This document shows, piece after piece, positions 22,939-32,571 of a DNA stretch of 64,000 nucleotides. Numbering within the stretch: position 1 is the first letter of the stretch; the number at the start of each line of letters is the position of its first letter. Below the pieces are notes generated by a model. That model was not told where the DNA came from and did not search any database. It saw nothing but the letters and a program-made list of their open reading frames with translations. Location: positions 1-64,000 of the forward strand of contig NZ_PUQD01000002.1 in the NCBI RefSeq assembly GCF_003331055.1, read 5' to 3'. The translations under genes and the position numbers were made by a program. The stretch comes from Pseudomonas sp. AFG_SD02_1510_Pfu_092. Lineage in GTDB: Bacteria > Pseudomonadota > Gammaproteobacteria > Pseudomonadales > Pseudomonadaceae.

Positions 22939-23511
22939 ATGTTCAGCAAGAAAGCCCGCAACATTGCGCTGCTCGCAGTGATCGCCGCGCTGCTGGTAGC
23001 GATCGGCTACTGGAATGTCAGCCCGGAAAGCTTCCTCGACAAGCCGGTGGCCCAGGTCGACGAAAGCGCCATCGACTACTATGCGGTCAACGCCCACAGT
23101 GTGCAGTTCCTGCCCGACGGCAAGCTGCAGTACGAAATGACCGCCGACAAGGTCGAGCACCTCAAGGCCAGTGAAATCACCCTGCTGACCACGCCGGACC
23201 TGCACCTGTACCGCGGCACCGAATACCCGTGGCATGTGCAGAGCACCCGCGCCGAGGTCAACCCGGACGGCAGCGAAGTCGAACTGATCGACAACGTACG
23301 GGTCGCCCGCACCGATGAAAAGCAGCGCGAAATGATCATTACCAGCTCACGCATGACCGTGTTCCCGCAGAAGCAATATGCGCAGACCGAGCAAGCCGTT
23401 AGAATCGACGGCGCCGGTGGCACAACTACGGGCAAAGGAATGAAAGCGTATTTGAAAGAAGGCAAGATGGACTTGCTCTCTAACGTAAGAGGACAGTATG
23501 AGGCTCGTTAA
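22939..23511 (+). CDS. lptC: LPS export protein LptC
   Basis: Bitopic inner-membrane protein that receives LPS from LptB2FG and passes it to LptA. 190 aa: one N-terminal transmembrane helix (residues ~7-25, NIALLAVIAALLVAIGYW) and a periplasmic beta-jellyroll with repeated GSEVELIDNVRV-type strands. It overlaps lptA by 14 nt. Confidence 0.95.
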   Translation: MFSKKARNIALLAVIAALLVAIGYWNVSPESFLDKPVAQVDESAIDYYAVNAHSVQFLPDGKLQYEMTADKVEHLKASEITLLTTPDLHLYRGTEYPWHVQSTRAEVNPDGSEVELIDNVRVARTDEKQREMIITSSRMTVFPQKQYAQTEQAVRIDGAGGTTTGKGMKAYLKEGKMDLLSNVRGQYEAR

Positions 23512-24022
23512 AACCCTCCCCCTTCTGCTCAGCCTGAGCGCAGCACTGGGAAGCGCGAGCGCCCTCGCCCTGCCGAACGACCGTGACCAGCCTATTCGCA
23601 TCCAGGCCGACAATGCCCACCTGGACGACAAGCAGGGCGTGGCCACCTACACCGGCGATGTGATCATCACCCAGGGTTCGATGATGATCAAAGGCAACAC
23701 CGTGACCATCACCCGTTCCGCCTCCGGCGATATCGACGTGGTGACCTCGGTGGGCAACCTGGCCTACTTCGAGCAGCAGCAGAGCGCAGCCAAGCCGGAC
23801 AAGATGAAAGGCTGGGGCGTGACCATCCAGTATCAGGCGCAGAAAGACCTGGTGGTTCTCACCGACCGCGCCAAAGTCGAGAACGAAGGCAACACGACCG
23901 AAGGCGAGAAGATCGTCTACAACACCAAGACCCAGGTGGCAACCGCCGGTCGTGGTGGCAACGTGACTTCGCCGCGTCAGCGTATCGACATGGTGATCCA
24001 GCCCAAGAAGAAGGCCGAGTAA
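23498..24022 (+). CDS. lptA: LPS transport periplasmic protein LptA
   Basis: Periplasmic OstA-domain protein that polymerises into the LPS bridge between membranes. 174 aa with a signal peptide (cleavage near residue 25, ASALALPND) and the OstA repeat region IQADNAHLDDKQGVATYTGD and GNTVTITRSASGDI. The C-terminus is lysine-rich (IQPKKKAE). Its stop abuts the lptB start with no gap. Confidence 0.96.
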   Translation: MRLVKTLPLLLSLSAALGSASALALPNDRDQPIRIQADNAHLDDKQGVATYTGDVIITQGSMMIKGNTVTITRSASGDIDVVTSVGNLAYFEQQQSAAKPDKMKGWGVTIQYQAQKDLVVLTDRAKVENEGNTTEGEKIVYNTKTQVATAGRGGNVTSPRQRIDMVIQPKKKAE

Positions 24023-24748
<726 letters not shown>

Positions 24749-24801
24749 GCCCTGCACGCGCCTGGAGCACTGAAATTCGCCCGACACCGAGGGCAAAGTT
24801 G

Positions 24802-24829
24802 TTACAGTGCTCTAGGCAAACGCTACAAT
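24802..24829 (+). promoter_or_regulatory. Candidate rpoN promoter
   Basis: TTACAG and TACAAT separated by 16 bp, about 95 nt before the rpoN ATG. The long leader that follows contains the GC hairpin GGCGC-TCCG-GCGCC and a second GGCGCATGCGCGCC dyad. A normal sigma-70 promoter fits the constitutive level expected for rpoN. Confidence 0.55.
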
Positions 24830-24922
24830 TTAAGGCATAAAACTTGCTTGATCTGGCGCTCCGGCGCCCTCGTGTAGTGGATGGCGCATGCGCGCCGGCG
24901 AACAAGGTATTAAGCCCCAGCC

Positions 24923-26416
24923 ATGAAACCATCGCTCGTCCTAAAAATGGGCCAGCAACTGACGATGACACCGCAGTTGCAACAGGCCATCCGCCTGCTC
25001 CAGCTCTCCACCCTGGACCTCCAACAGGAAATCCAGGAAGCGCTGGAGTCGAACCCGATGCTCGAACGTCAGGAAGACGGCGACGACTTCGACAACAGCG
25101 ACCCGATGGCGGACAACGCCGAGAACAAGCCGGCCGCCGAAGTCCAGGACAACAGTTTCCAGGAAACCACCGTCAGTGCCGACAACCTGGAAGATGGCGA
25201 GTGGAGCGAGCGCATTCCCAACGAGCTGCCGGTCGACACCGCCTGGGAAGACATCTACCAGACCAGCGCCAGCAGCCTGCCGAGCAATGACGACGACGAG
25301 TGGGATTTCACCACCCGCACATCGGCCGGCGAGAGCCTGCAAAGCCACCTGCTGTGGCAACTCAACCTGGCGCCGATGTCCGATACCGATCGCCTGATCG
25401 CCGTCACCCTGATCGACAGCATCAACGGCCAGGGTTACCTGGAAGATACCCTCGAGGAAATCTGCGCCGGCTTCGACCCCGAGCTGGATATTGAACTGGA
25501 CGAGGTCGAAGCGGTACTGCACCGCATTCAGCAGTTCGAGCCGGCCGGTGTCGGCGCGCGCAACCTGGGTGAATGCCTGTTGCTGCAATTGCGCCAGTTG
25601 CCCGCCAATACCCCGTGGATGACCGAAGCCAAGCGCCTGGTCAGCGATTTCATCGACTTGCTCGGCAGCCGTGATTACAGCCAGCTGATGCGTCGCATGA
25701 AAATCAAGGAAGACGAGCTGCGCCAGGTCATCGAGCTGGTGCAAAGCCTCAACCCGCGCCCCGGCTCGCAGATCGAGTCCAGCGAGCCCGAGTACGTGGT
25801 GCCCGATGTGATCGTGCGCAAGGACAGCGACCGCTGGCTGGTGGAGCTGAACCAGGAGGCCATTCCGCGCCTGCGCGTCAACCCGCAGTACGCCGGGTTC
25901 GTGCGCCGGGCCGACACCAGCGCCGACAACACCTTCATGCGCAACCAGCTGCAGGAAGCGCGCTGGTTCATCAAGAGCCTGCAAAGCCGCAACGAAACCC
26001 TGATGAAGGTGGCCACGCAGATCGTCGAACATCAGCGCGGCTTCCTCGACCACGGCGACGAGGCGATGAAGCCGCTGGTGCTGCATGACATCGCCGAAGC
26101 GGTGGGCATGCACGAGTCGACCATTTCGCGGGTGACCACGCAGAAATACATGCACACGCCGCGTGGCATCTACGAACTGAAATACTTTTTCTCCAGCCAT
26201 GTCAGCACCTCCGAAGGCGGAGAATGCTCGTCCACGGCGATCCGCGCGATCATCAAGAAACTGGTTGCGGCGGAAAATCAGAAAAAGCCATTGAGTGACA
26301 GCAAGATCGCTGGTTTACTGGAGGCACAAGGCATCCAGGTAGCCCGTCGCACCGTCGCCAAGTACCGCGAGTCCCTCGGCATCGCTCCGTCGAGCGAGCG
26401 CAAGCGACTGATGTAG
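24923..26416 (+). CDS. rpoN: RNA polymerase sigma-54 factor RpoN
   Basis: Alternative sigma factor for -24/-12 promoters (nitrogen, flagella, carbon sources), needing enhancer-binding activators. 497 aa: glutamine/leucine-rich region I ([19 protein letters not shown]), acidic region II (residues ~50-120), the core-binding and HTH regions ([19 protein letters not shown]), and the RpoN box [10 protein letters not shown] at 474-483. No clear Shine-Dalgarno precedes the ATG. Confidence 0.98.
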
Positions 26417-26444
26417 CCCCTGAGATGTGCCACAGCGTTTGTGG

Positions 26445-26467
26445 GGCAGGTGCAAGACCTGCCTCTT
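26445..26467 (+). promoter_or_regulatory. Hairpin between rpoN and hpf
   Basis: GGCAGGT-GCAAG-ACCTGCC followed by TCTTTA, about 30 nt before hpf. It resembles a weak rho-independent terminator or attenuator that could lower or separate hpf expression from rpoN. Confidence 0.5.
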
Positions 26468-26495
26468 TATGCACGGGCAACAAAGGAGAAGCTGT

Positions 26496-26804
26496 ATGCA
26501 AGTCAATATCAGTGGACAGCATGTAGAAGTCACCCAACCACTGCGCGATTACGTGCTTGAAAAGCTCGCTCGCGTGGAAAGTCACTTCGACAAGATCACC
26601 AACGTGCAGGTCATCATGAAGGTCGAGAAGCTGCAGCAGAAGGTCGAGGCGACCTTGCAGATTCCCGGCGGCGAAGTGGTTGCCAACGCCGAACACGAAG
26701 ACATGTATGCAGCGATCGACGCCTTGGCTGACAAGCTCGACCGCCAACTGAAAAAACACAAGGAAAAACAGCAAAGCCTGCTGCAAGGTGCAGCTGCTCG
26801 CTGA
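26496..26804 (+). CDS. hpf: Ribosome hibernation promoting factor Hpf
   Basis: Short-form HPF/YfiA-family protein that binds the 30S subunit and helps form inactive 100S ribosomes in stationary phase. 102 aa, starting MQVNISGQHVEVTQPLRDYV, with the beta-alpha-beta core ending AIDALADKLDRQLKKHKEK. AAGGAGA lies 6-8 nt before the ATG. It lies between rpoN and ptsN as in most gammaproteobacteria. Confidence 0.95.
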   Translation: MQVNISGQHVEVTQPLRDYVLEKLARVESHFDKITNVQVIMKVEKLQQKVEATLQIPGGEVVANAEHEDMYAAIDALADKLDRQLKKHKEKQQSLLQGAAAR

Positions 26805-26816
26805 TCCCCCTCATCC

Positions 26817-27281
26817 ATGATCCGACTTGAAACCATCCTGACCCCCGGCCGTTCCCTCGTGAACGTGCCGGGCGGCAGCAAGAAGCGCGCCCTGGAAAAG
26901 GTCGCCACCGTCATCGCCGAACAAGTGCCGGAACTGGAGATGCAAGACGTCTTCGAAAAACTGGTCGCCCGGGAAAAACTCGGTTCGACCGGTTTCGGCA
27001 ACGGCATCGCCATCCCGCACTGCCGCCTTGAAGGATGCTCCGCTCCGGTCAGCGCCCTGCTGCACCTGGAAGCCCCTATCGACTACGACGCCATCGATGG
27101 CGCACCGGTGGACCTGCTGTTCGTCCTGCTGGTGCCGGAAGCCGCCACCGATGCCCATCTGGAACTGCTGCGCCAGATTGCCAGCATGCTTGATCGCAAG
27201 GAGGTTCGTGATCGCCTGCGTGCGGCCACCAGCAGCGAGGCCCTGTTCCAGGTTGTCCTGGACGTACAGAACGAGCACTGA
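26817..27281 (+). CDS. ptsN: Nitrogen PTS enzyme IIA PtsN
   Basis: EIIA-Ntr, the last phosphoacceptor of the regulatory PTSNtr chain; it moves no sugar and controls potassium balance, carbon storage and other functions. 154 aa. The phosphorylated histidine is His68 in [11 protein letters not shown]. It is 12 nt after hpf and directly followed by rapZ. Confidence 0.96.
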   Translation: MIRLETILTPGRSLVNVPGGSKKRALEKVATVIAEQVPELEMQDVFEKLVAREKLGSTGFGNGIAIPHCRLEGCSAPVSALLHLEAPIDYDAIDGAPVDLLFVLLVPEAATDAHLELLRQIASMLDRKEVRDRLRAATSSEALFQVVLDVQNEH

Positions 27282-27283
27282 AC

Positions 27284-28138
27284 ATGCGCCTGATCATCGT
27301 CAGCGGCCGGTCCGGCTCCGGCAAGAGCACCGCCCTCGATGTCTTGGAAGACAACGGTTTCTACTGCATTGACAACCTGCCAGCCGGGCTGCTGCCGCAG
27401 CTGGCGGAAAATGCCCTGATCAACACCGAGTTGCTGCAACCCAAGGTCGCCGTGTCGATCGACGCGCGCAACCTGCCCAGCCACCTGACGCGCTTCCCCG
27501 AATTGCTCGAAGAAGCCCGTGCCCGGCATATCCAGTGCGATGTGCTGTACCTGGATGCCGACGAAGACGTGCTGCTCAAGCGCTTCTCGGAAACCCGCCG
27601 GCGCCACCCGTTGACCAACGCCGACCGCTCGCTTGCCGAAGCGATTCGGGTGGAAAGCGAATTGCTCGGGCCGATTGCCGACCTGGCTGACCTGAAGATC
27701 GACACCACTAGCCTGAACCTGTACCAGCTGCGTGATTCGATCAAGCTGCGCCTGCTCAACCAGCCCGAGCCAGGCACGGCGTTTCTGGTCGAGTCGTTCG
27801 GTTTCAAGCGTGGCATGCCGGTCGATGCCGACCTGGTGTTCGATGTACGCTGCCTGCCCAACCCCTACTGGAAGCCCGAGTTGCGTGAGCACTCGGGCCT
27901 TGAGCAACCGGTGATCGACTACCTGGCCGCGCAGCCGGATGTCGAAGAGATGTTCAACGACATTTCCAGCTACCTGCTCAAGTGGCTACCGCGCTTCGCC
28001 GCCAGCAACCGCGCCTACGTTACCATTGCCATCGGTTGCACCGGCGGCCACCACCGCTCGGTGTACATTACCGAACGCCTTGGCCAGTTGTTGCAGCAAT
28101 CCCTGAAAAACGTCCAGGTTCGCCATCGCGACCTCTAG
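27284..28138 (+). CDS. rapZ: RNase adapter protein RapZ
   Basis: P-loop RNA-binding protein. In E. coli it controls glucosamine-6-phosphate synthase through small RNAs; in pseudomonads the target is less clear. 284 aa: Walker [10 protein letters not shown] (8-16), conserved [10 protein letters not shown] and the C-terminal [13 protein letters not shown] region. The start is 2 nt after the ptsN stop. Confidence 0.96.
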   Translation: MRLIIVSGRSGSGKSTALDVLEDNGFYCIDNLPAGLLPQLAENALINTELLQPKVAVSIDARNLPSHLTRFPELLEEARARHIQCDVLYLDADEDVLLKRFSETRRRHPLTNADRSLAEAIRVESELLGPIADLADLKIDTTSLNLYQLRDSIKLRLLNQPEPGTAFLVESFGFKRGMPVDADLVFDVRCLPNPYWKPELREHSGLEQPVIDYLAAQPDVEEMFNDISSYLLKWLPRFAASNRAYVTIAIGCTGGHHRSVYITERLGQLLQQSLKNVQVRHRDL

Positions 28139-28157
28139 CCCAAGGATCCGCCCCACG

Positions 28158-28430
28158 ATGCCCGCCCGTGAAATCACCATCATCAACAAGCTGGGCCTGC
28201 ATGCCCGGGCGGCGGCCAAGTTCGTCGGCGTAGCCGGCCGCTTCCCCTGCCAGGTCAGGGTCGGCCGCGCGCCGGACAAGCTGGTAGACGGCAAGAGCAT
28301 CATGGCGGTGATGATGCTGGCGGCCGGCAAAGGCACCCAGGTGCACCTGCATACCGAAGGTGAGCAGGACGAGGATGCCATGGCCGCGCTGGTCGAGCTG
28401 ATCAACAACTATTTCGACGAAGGCGAATAA
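28158..28430 (+). CDS. ptsO: Phosphocarrier protein NPr
   Basis: HPr-like protein that passes phosphate from enzyme I-Ntr (PtsP) to PtsN. 90 aa. The active histidine is His15 in NKLGLHARAA; the regulatory-serine position is Ser47 in GKSIMAVMML. Last gene of the rpoN cluster, converging on fumC with only 12 nt between stops and no visible terminator. Confidence 0.96.
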   Translation: MPAREITIINKLGLHARAAAKFVGVAGRFPCQVRVGRAPDKLVDGKSIMAVMMLAAGKGTQVHLHTEGEQDEDAMAALVELINNYFDEGE

Positions 28431-28442
28431 CGTTCACGCCGG

Positions 28443-29819
28443 TCAGATACCACCGGCGGTCAGCTTTTCCGGGTCCAGCAGCTTCTCCAGCTGCTCACGC
28501 GACAGGTCGGTGTGCTCCAGCGCCACATCAATGATCGGGCGGCCCTGTTTGTAGGCGGTCTTGGCGATTTCGGCGGCTTTGAGATAGCCGATGATCGGGT
28601 TCAACGCCGTGACCAGGATCGGGTTGCGCGCCAGGGCTTCCTTGAGCTTGCCTTCGTTGACCTTGAAGCTGGCGATGGCTTTGTCGGCCAGCAGGCGGCT
28701 GACGTTGGCCATCAGCCCGATGCTTTCCAGCAGGTTGCGGGCAATCACCGGCAGCATCACGTTCAATTCGAAGTTGCCGGACTGGCCAGCGATGGCGATG
28801 GTGGCGTCATTGCCGATCACCTGCGCCGCGACCATGGCGGTGGCCTCCGGAATGACCGGGTTGACCTTGCCCGGCATGATCGAAGAGCCCGGCTGCAGCC
28901 CCTGCAACTCGATCTCACCGAGGCCGGCCAGCGGGCCCGAGTTCATCCAGCGCAGGTCGTTGGCGATCTTCATCAACGCCACCGCGGTCGTCTTCAGCTG
29001 CCCGGACAGGGCCACGGCGGTGTCTTGCGAGCCGATCAGGGCGAACAGGTTCTGCCCGGGGCGGAATTCGACCCGGGTCAGGTCGCTGAGCTGGCGGGCG
29101 AAGCCGCTGGCGAACTGCGGATGGGCGTTGATGCCGGTGCCCACGGCAGTGCCGCCCTGGGCCAGCGCTTGCAGGCTCGGCAAGGTCGCTTCGAGGTGGG
29201 CCTTGGCAGCGTCGATCTGCGCCGCCCAGCCATCCAGCACCTGGCTCATGCGCACCGGCATCGCGTCCATCAGGTGGGTACGGCCGGTCTTCACGTACGG
29301 GTGCACCTGCACCGATTTGGCCTCGATTACCTCGACCAGGTGCGCCAAGGCTGGCAGCAGTTGCTCATGCAGGGCCAGGGCGGCACTGACATGAATGGTG
29401 GTGGGGATGATGTCATTGCTGCTTTGGCCACAGTTGACGTGGTCGTTGGCGTTGACAGCGTCGCCCAGAACACGGCTGGCCAAGGTGGCGATCACCTCGT
29501 TGGCGTTCATGTTCGAGCTGGTGCCGGAACCGGTCTGGAACACATCCACCGGGAAATGCTGCAGGTAGTCCCCCGCCAGCAGTTGCTCGACGGCTTTGAC
29601 GATAGCCTCGCCCTGTGCCGCCGACAGCTGCTGCAGTTCGACGTTGGCCTTGGCCGCGGCAGCCTTGGCCAGCAGCAGCGCACGAATGAACTGGGCCGGC
29701 ATGCGCTGGCCGCTGATCGGGAAGTTGTCGACAGCGCGCTGAGTCTGGGCACCGTACAGGGCCTGGGCCGGCACTTGCAATTCACCCATGCTGTCGCGTT
29801 CGATACGGGTATCACTCAT
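28443..29819 (-). CDS. fumC: Class II fumarase FumC
   Basis: Iron-independent, oxygen-stable fumarate hydratase of the citric acid cycle. 458 aa. The superfamily signature GSSIMPGKVNP is present, as are TGSGTSSNMNANEVI and the CGQSSNDIIPTT loop. ATG 29819 has AAGGAT upstream and overlaps the fagA stop by 8 nt. Cotranscription with the Fur-boxed fagA fits its use as the fumarase for iron-poor conditions. Confidence 0.96.
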   Translation of the reverse strand: MSDTRIERDSMGELQVPAQALYGAQTQRAVDNFPISGQRMPAQFIRALLLAKAAAAKANVELQQLSAAQGEAIVKAVEQLLAGDYLQHFPVDVFQTGSGTSSNMNANEVIATLASRVLGDAVNANDHVNCGQSSNDIIPTTIHVSAALALHEQLLPALAHLVEVIEAKSVQVHPYVKTGRTHLMDAMPVRMSQVLDGWAAQIDAAKAHLEATLPSLQALAQGGTAVGTGINAHPQFASGFARQLSDLTRVEFRPGQNLFALIGSQDTAVALSGQLKTTAVALMKIANDLRWMNSGPLAGLGEIELQGLQPGSSIMPGKVNPVIPEATAMVAAQVIGNDATIAIAGQSGNFELNVMLPVIARNLLESIGLMANVSRLLADKAIASFKVNEGKLKEALARNPILVTALNPIIGYLKAAEIAKTAYKQGRPIIDVALEHTDLSREQLEKLLDPEKLTAGGI

Positions 29820-30213
29820 GGTCAAATCCTTGCATCAGTTCATCGGGAGAAATCGACGGCAGCAGGCGGCAACTGGCCAGTTGCAGGGCGTACGGCTGCC
29901 AGCGCTGGTTCTGGGCCTGGCGGTCGAGGTTGCGCAGTTGCAGCAGCGGCCGCCAGGCCTGGTCCAGGCATAGGCAGCGCCAATGCCAAGGCAGCATGCG
30001 GTCGCTGGCGGTATCGAGCAGCAGGCGGAAGGAAGTCATCGCCACAGTCCAGGGTGAGGTCTCGGTGCAACACGCCAGGTAACGGCCTTCGGCCAGGTAG
30101 TGCTCGATGAGGCGCGGCTCGTCAGGCTCGAGCGCGCAACGAATGCGTCGGCTGAGCCAGCGCCAGTTGTCCAGGTAGGGCAGTTCGCGGAGGACGGGTT
30201 TCATGAACATCAT
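29812..30213 (-). CDS. fagA: FagA, Fur-associated protein upstream of fumC
   Basis: Protein of unknown function, 133 aa, found in front of fumC in the iron-regulated fagA-fumC-orfX-sodA locus of P. aeruginosa. Trp/Arg/Leu-rich (LPYLDNWRWLSRRIRCALEP, ACCTETSPWTVAM) with several cysteines and no signal peptide. The start could be any of three Met codons at 30213, 30210 or 30204. A strong Fur box lies directly upstream, so it should be switched on by iron starvation. Confidence 0.85.
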   Translation of the reverse strand: MMFMKPVLRELPYLDNWRWLSRRIRCALEPDEPRLIEHYLAEGRYLACCTETSPWTVAMTSFRLLLDTASDRMLPWHWRCLCLDQAWRPLLQLRNLDRQAQNQRWQPYALQLASCRLLPSISPDELMQGFDHE

Positions 30214-30226
30214 CGCCGGGTGGTCG

Positions 30227-30269
30227 GATAATGAGATTCATTATTAATTGATATTTGATATCAATTCAA
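30227..30269 (-). promoter_or_regulatory. fagA-fumC promoter with Fur box and AT-rich dyad
   Basis: On the plus strand GATAATGAGATTCATTATT (30227-30245) matches 16 of 19 bases of the Fur consensus. On the minus strand a -35 TTGAAT (30264-30269) and a -10-like TAATAA (30241-30246) are 17 bp apart. The Fur box overlaps the -10, the classic layout for repression by Fe-Fur. A perfect dyad with 9-bp arms (AATTGATAT / ATATCAATT, 30246-30266) fills the spacer. Confidence 0.8.
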
Positions 30270-30288
30270 GTGTGGGGTGATCAAACAG

Positions 30289-30314
30289 AAAAACCCGGCG
30301 GAGGGCCGGGTCTT
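30289..30314 (-). terminator. Terminator after pmbA
   Basis: ACCCGGC-GGAGG-GCCGGGT preceded by five A, which gives a U tract on the minus strand. It lies downstream of pmbA, beyond a REP pair, and shields the fagA promoter from read-through. Confidence 0.75.
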
Positions 30315-30344
30315 CGGTTTCACTGGAAATTTTCCACTGCCTGC

Positions 30345-30443
30345 ACCGGCCCTTTCGCGGGCTTGCCCGCTCCCACAGGGATCGCACAGGCTTCAAGCTT
30401 GTGCACTACCTGTGGGAGCGGGCAAGCCCGCGAAGAGGCCGGT
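30345..30443. repeat. Paired REP element (type GCGGGCTTGCCCGC)
   Basis: ACCGGCCCTTTCGCGGGCTT followed by GCCCG and the core CTCCCACAGG, mirrored to CGCGAAGAGGCCGGT. It lies between the pmbA stop and its terminator. Confidence 0.87.
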
Positions 30444-30455
30444 ACAGGCTAAAGA

Positions 30456-31802
30456 TCAGCTACCAGCAACGGTCATCCGCTCGATCAGCACAGACCCCGT
30501 GTGGATATTGCTGCGGGTCTCAAGATCACTGCCAATCGCGACAATCTGCTGGAACATATCCTTCATATTGCCGGCAATGGTCACTTCCTGCACCGCATGC
30601 TGGATCTCGCCATTTTCGACCCAGAAGCCCGCCGCACCACGGGAATAATCGCCCGTCACCATGTTCAGGCCGTGGCCCATCAGTTCGGTGATCAGCAGCC
30701 CGCGGCCCATGCGCCGGATCAGCGCCGCCTGGTCTTCGACGCCATGGCTGACGAACAGGTTGTGCACGCCGCCGGCGTTGGCCGTGCTTGGCAAACCCAG
30801 CTTGCGCCCGGAATAGGTACCCAGCAGGTACGAAACCAGCTCGCCCTTGTCGACGAACGGCTTGGCATAGGTGGCCAGGCCATCACCGTCGAATGCAGCA
30901 CTGGCCAGTGCGCGCGGGATATGCGGGCGCTCGTCGAGGGTCAGCCAGGAGGGGAACAAGCGCTGGCCAAGGGTGCCCTCGAGGAAGGACGACTTGCGGT
31001 ACAGATTGCCGCCGGAAATGGCCGACAGGAAGCTGCCGAACAGGCCGCCGGCCAGCTCGGCCGAGAACAGCACCGGCACCTCGCAGGTCGGCACCGGCCG
31101 CGCGCCCAGGCGGCTGGCGGCACGCTGGGCAGCGCGCACGCCGATGCTACGCGGGTCGGCCAGCAGGTTGCCCTGGCGGTTCACGTCATACCAGTAGTCA
31201 CGCTGCATCTGCCCGTCGCCTTCGGCGATCATCACGCAGCTCAAGCTGTGCCGGGTCGAGGCGTAGCCACCGATGAAACCATGGCTGTTGCCATACACGC
31301 GGCAGCCTTGGTGGGTATTGAGGGTGGTGCCGTCGGCGTTGAGGATACGCGGATCGGCGTCGAACGCCGCCGCCTCGCAGGCCAAAGCCATCTCGATGGC
31401 CTTCTCGGGCTCCAGATCCCAGTCGTGGTAAAGGTCCAGGTCTGGGATCTCGCGGGCCATCAGCGCCGCGTCGGCCAGGCCGGAGCAGTCGTCCTCGGAG
31501 GTATGCCGGGCAATCGCCAAGGCTGCCGCGACGGTTTCGCGGATCGCTTCCGGGCCGCTGGCCGAGGTGCTGGCCGAGCCTTTGCGCTGGCCGACATAAA
31601 GGGTGATGCCAAAGCCCTGGTCGCGGTTGAATTCGACCGTTTCGACCTCACGCTGGCGTACCGTGGTGGACAGGCCCTGCTCCAGCGACACCGCCACTTC
31701 GCAGGCGCTGGCGCCCTGGCGGCGCGCCTCGGCGATGATCGCCTCGACCTGCTCCTGCAATGCTGGCAGGTCTTGCGGACCTACGCTCTGGACTGCACTC
31801 AT
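30456..31802 (-). CDS. pmbA: TldD/PmbA-family metalloprotease subunit PmbA (TldE)
   Basis: Partner of TldD in a heterodimeric zinc protease that trims peptides (microcin B17 maturation, CcdA degradation in E. coli). 448 aa; TldE lacks the catalytic HExxxH, which TldD provides. AEARRQGASACEVAVSLEQGLS and GLPSTANAGGVHNLFVSHG are typical. ATG 31802 has GGAGAG upstream. tldD lies nearby on the same strand, separated by yjgA, which is read the other way. Confidence 0.95.
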   Translation of the reverse strand: MSAVQSVGPQDLPALQEQVEAIIAEARRQGASACEVAVSLEQGLSTTVRQREVETVEFNRDQGFGITLYVGQRKGSASTSASGPEAIRETVAAALAIARHTSEDDCSGLADAALMAREIPDLDLYHDWDLEPEKAIEMALACEAAAFDADPRILNADGTTLNTHQGCRVYGNSHGFIGGYASTRHSLSCVMIAEGDGQMQRDYWYDVNRQGNLLADPRSIGVRAAQRAASRLGARPVPTCEVPVLFSAELAGGLFGSFLSAISGGNLYRKSSFLEGTLGQRLFPSWLTLDERPHIPRALASAAFDGDGLATYAKPFVDKGELVSYLLGTYSGRKLGLPSTANAGGVHNLFVSHGVEDQAALIRRMGRGLLITELMGHGLNMVTGDYSRGAAGFWVENGEIQHAVQEVTIAGNMKDMFQQIVAIGSDLETRSNIHTGSVLIERMTVAGS

Positions 31803-31877
31803 GGTTCTCTCCACTCAAATTCTGCGTTCGGCGAGGGTCATTCTACGACCGGGCCGGACAAGCGGCCCCCGACTGGT

Positions 31878-31883
31878 TATCAT
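31878..31883 (+). promoter_or_regulatory. Candidate -10 of yjgA
   Basis: TATCAT 28 nt before the yjgA ATG, with a weak CGGACA 17 bp upstream, in the short divergent gap with pmbA. Confidence 0.4.
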
Positions 31884-31910
31884 GGCGGCGATCTTTAGCG
31901 GACTGCCACC

Positions 31911-32432
31911 ATGGTTGATTCAAACGACGACGCCTTCGACGGCGAAAAAAGCAAAACCCAGATCAAGCGCGAGCTGCATGCGCTGGTCGAACTCGGCGAG
32001 CGCCTTACCACGCTCAAGGCCGACACCCTGGCGCGCCTGCCGTTGACCGACGAGCTGCGCAAGGCCTTGGCCGAAGCCAGCAAGCACACCGCTCACGGTG
32101 CCCGCAAACGCCATATGTCGTTCGTCGGCAAGCTGATGCGCGTACAAGACCTGGACGCCATCCACGCCCTGCTCGAACAGATGGACAGCTCGACACGGCA
32201 ATACAACGAGCGTTTCCACGGTCTGGAGCGCTGGCGTGACCGGTTGATCGACGGCAACGACGAAGACCTCGAACGCTTCGTCAACGAGTACCCCGACACC
32301 GATCGCCAGCAGTTGCGCTCGCTGGTGCGCCATGCCCAGCACGAAAAGGCACGGAACAAGCCGCCTGCCGCTGCGCGCAAGGTGTTCAAGTACATCCGCG
32401 ACCTCGACGAATTGCAGCGCGGGTTACGCTGA
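31911..32432 (+). CDS. yjgA: Ribosome-associated protein YjgA (DarP)
   Basis: DUF615 protein that binds late 50S intermediates and helps 50S maturation. 173 aa, strongly helical and charged: [33 protein letters not shown] and a basic C-terminus [17 protein letters not shown]. It lies between the divergently oriented pmbA and the convergent tldD. Confidence 0.93.
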   Translation: MVDSNDDAFDGEKSKTQIKRELHALVELGERLTTLKADTLARLPLTDELRKALAEASKHTAHGARKRHMSFVGKLMRVQDLDAIHALLEQMDSSTRQYNERFHGLERWRDRLIDGNDEDLERFVNEYPDTDRQQLRSLVRHAQHEKARNKPPAAARKVFKYIRDLDELQRGLR

Positions 32433-32439
32433 TCACCCT

Positions 32440-32562
32440 GGGGCCGCTTTGCGGCCCAATCGCGACACAAGGCCGCTCCCACAGTAAGTGCACGGCCATT
32501 TCTGCATGGCGCAATTCCTGTAGGAGCGGCCTTGCGTCGCGAAAGGACCGCAAAGCGGTCCC
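32440..32562. repeat. Paired REP element (type CGCGACACAAGGCCG)
   Basis: GGGCCGC...CGCGACACAAGGCCG with the core CTCCCACAG, mirrored as CTGTAGGAGCGGCCTTGCGT (one base differs from the TGTGGGAG core). It lies between the convergent yjgA and tldD ends. Confidence 0.84.
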
Positions 32563-32571
32563 AGATGGCCA

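Noticed and set aside
28431-28442. Hidden terminator between ptsO and fumC
   Set aside because: Only 12 nt separate the two stops and no stem with a U tract is present.
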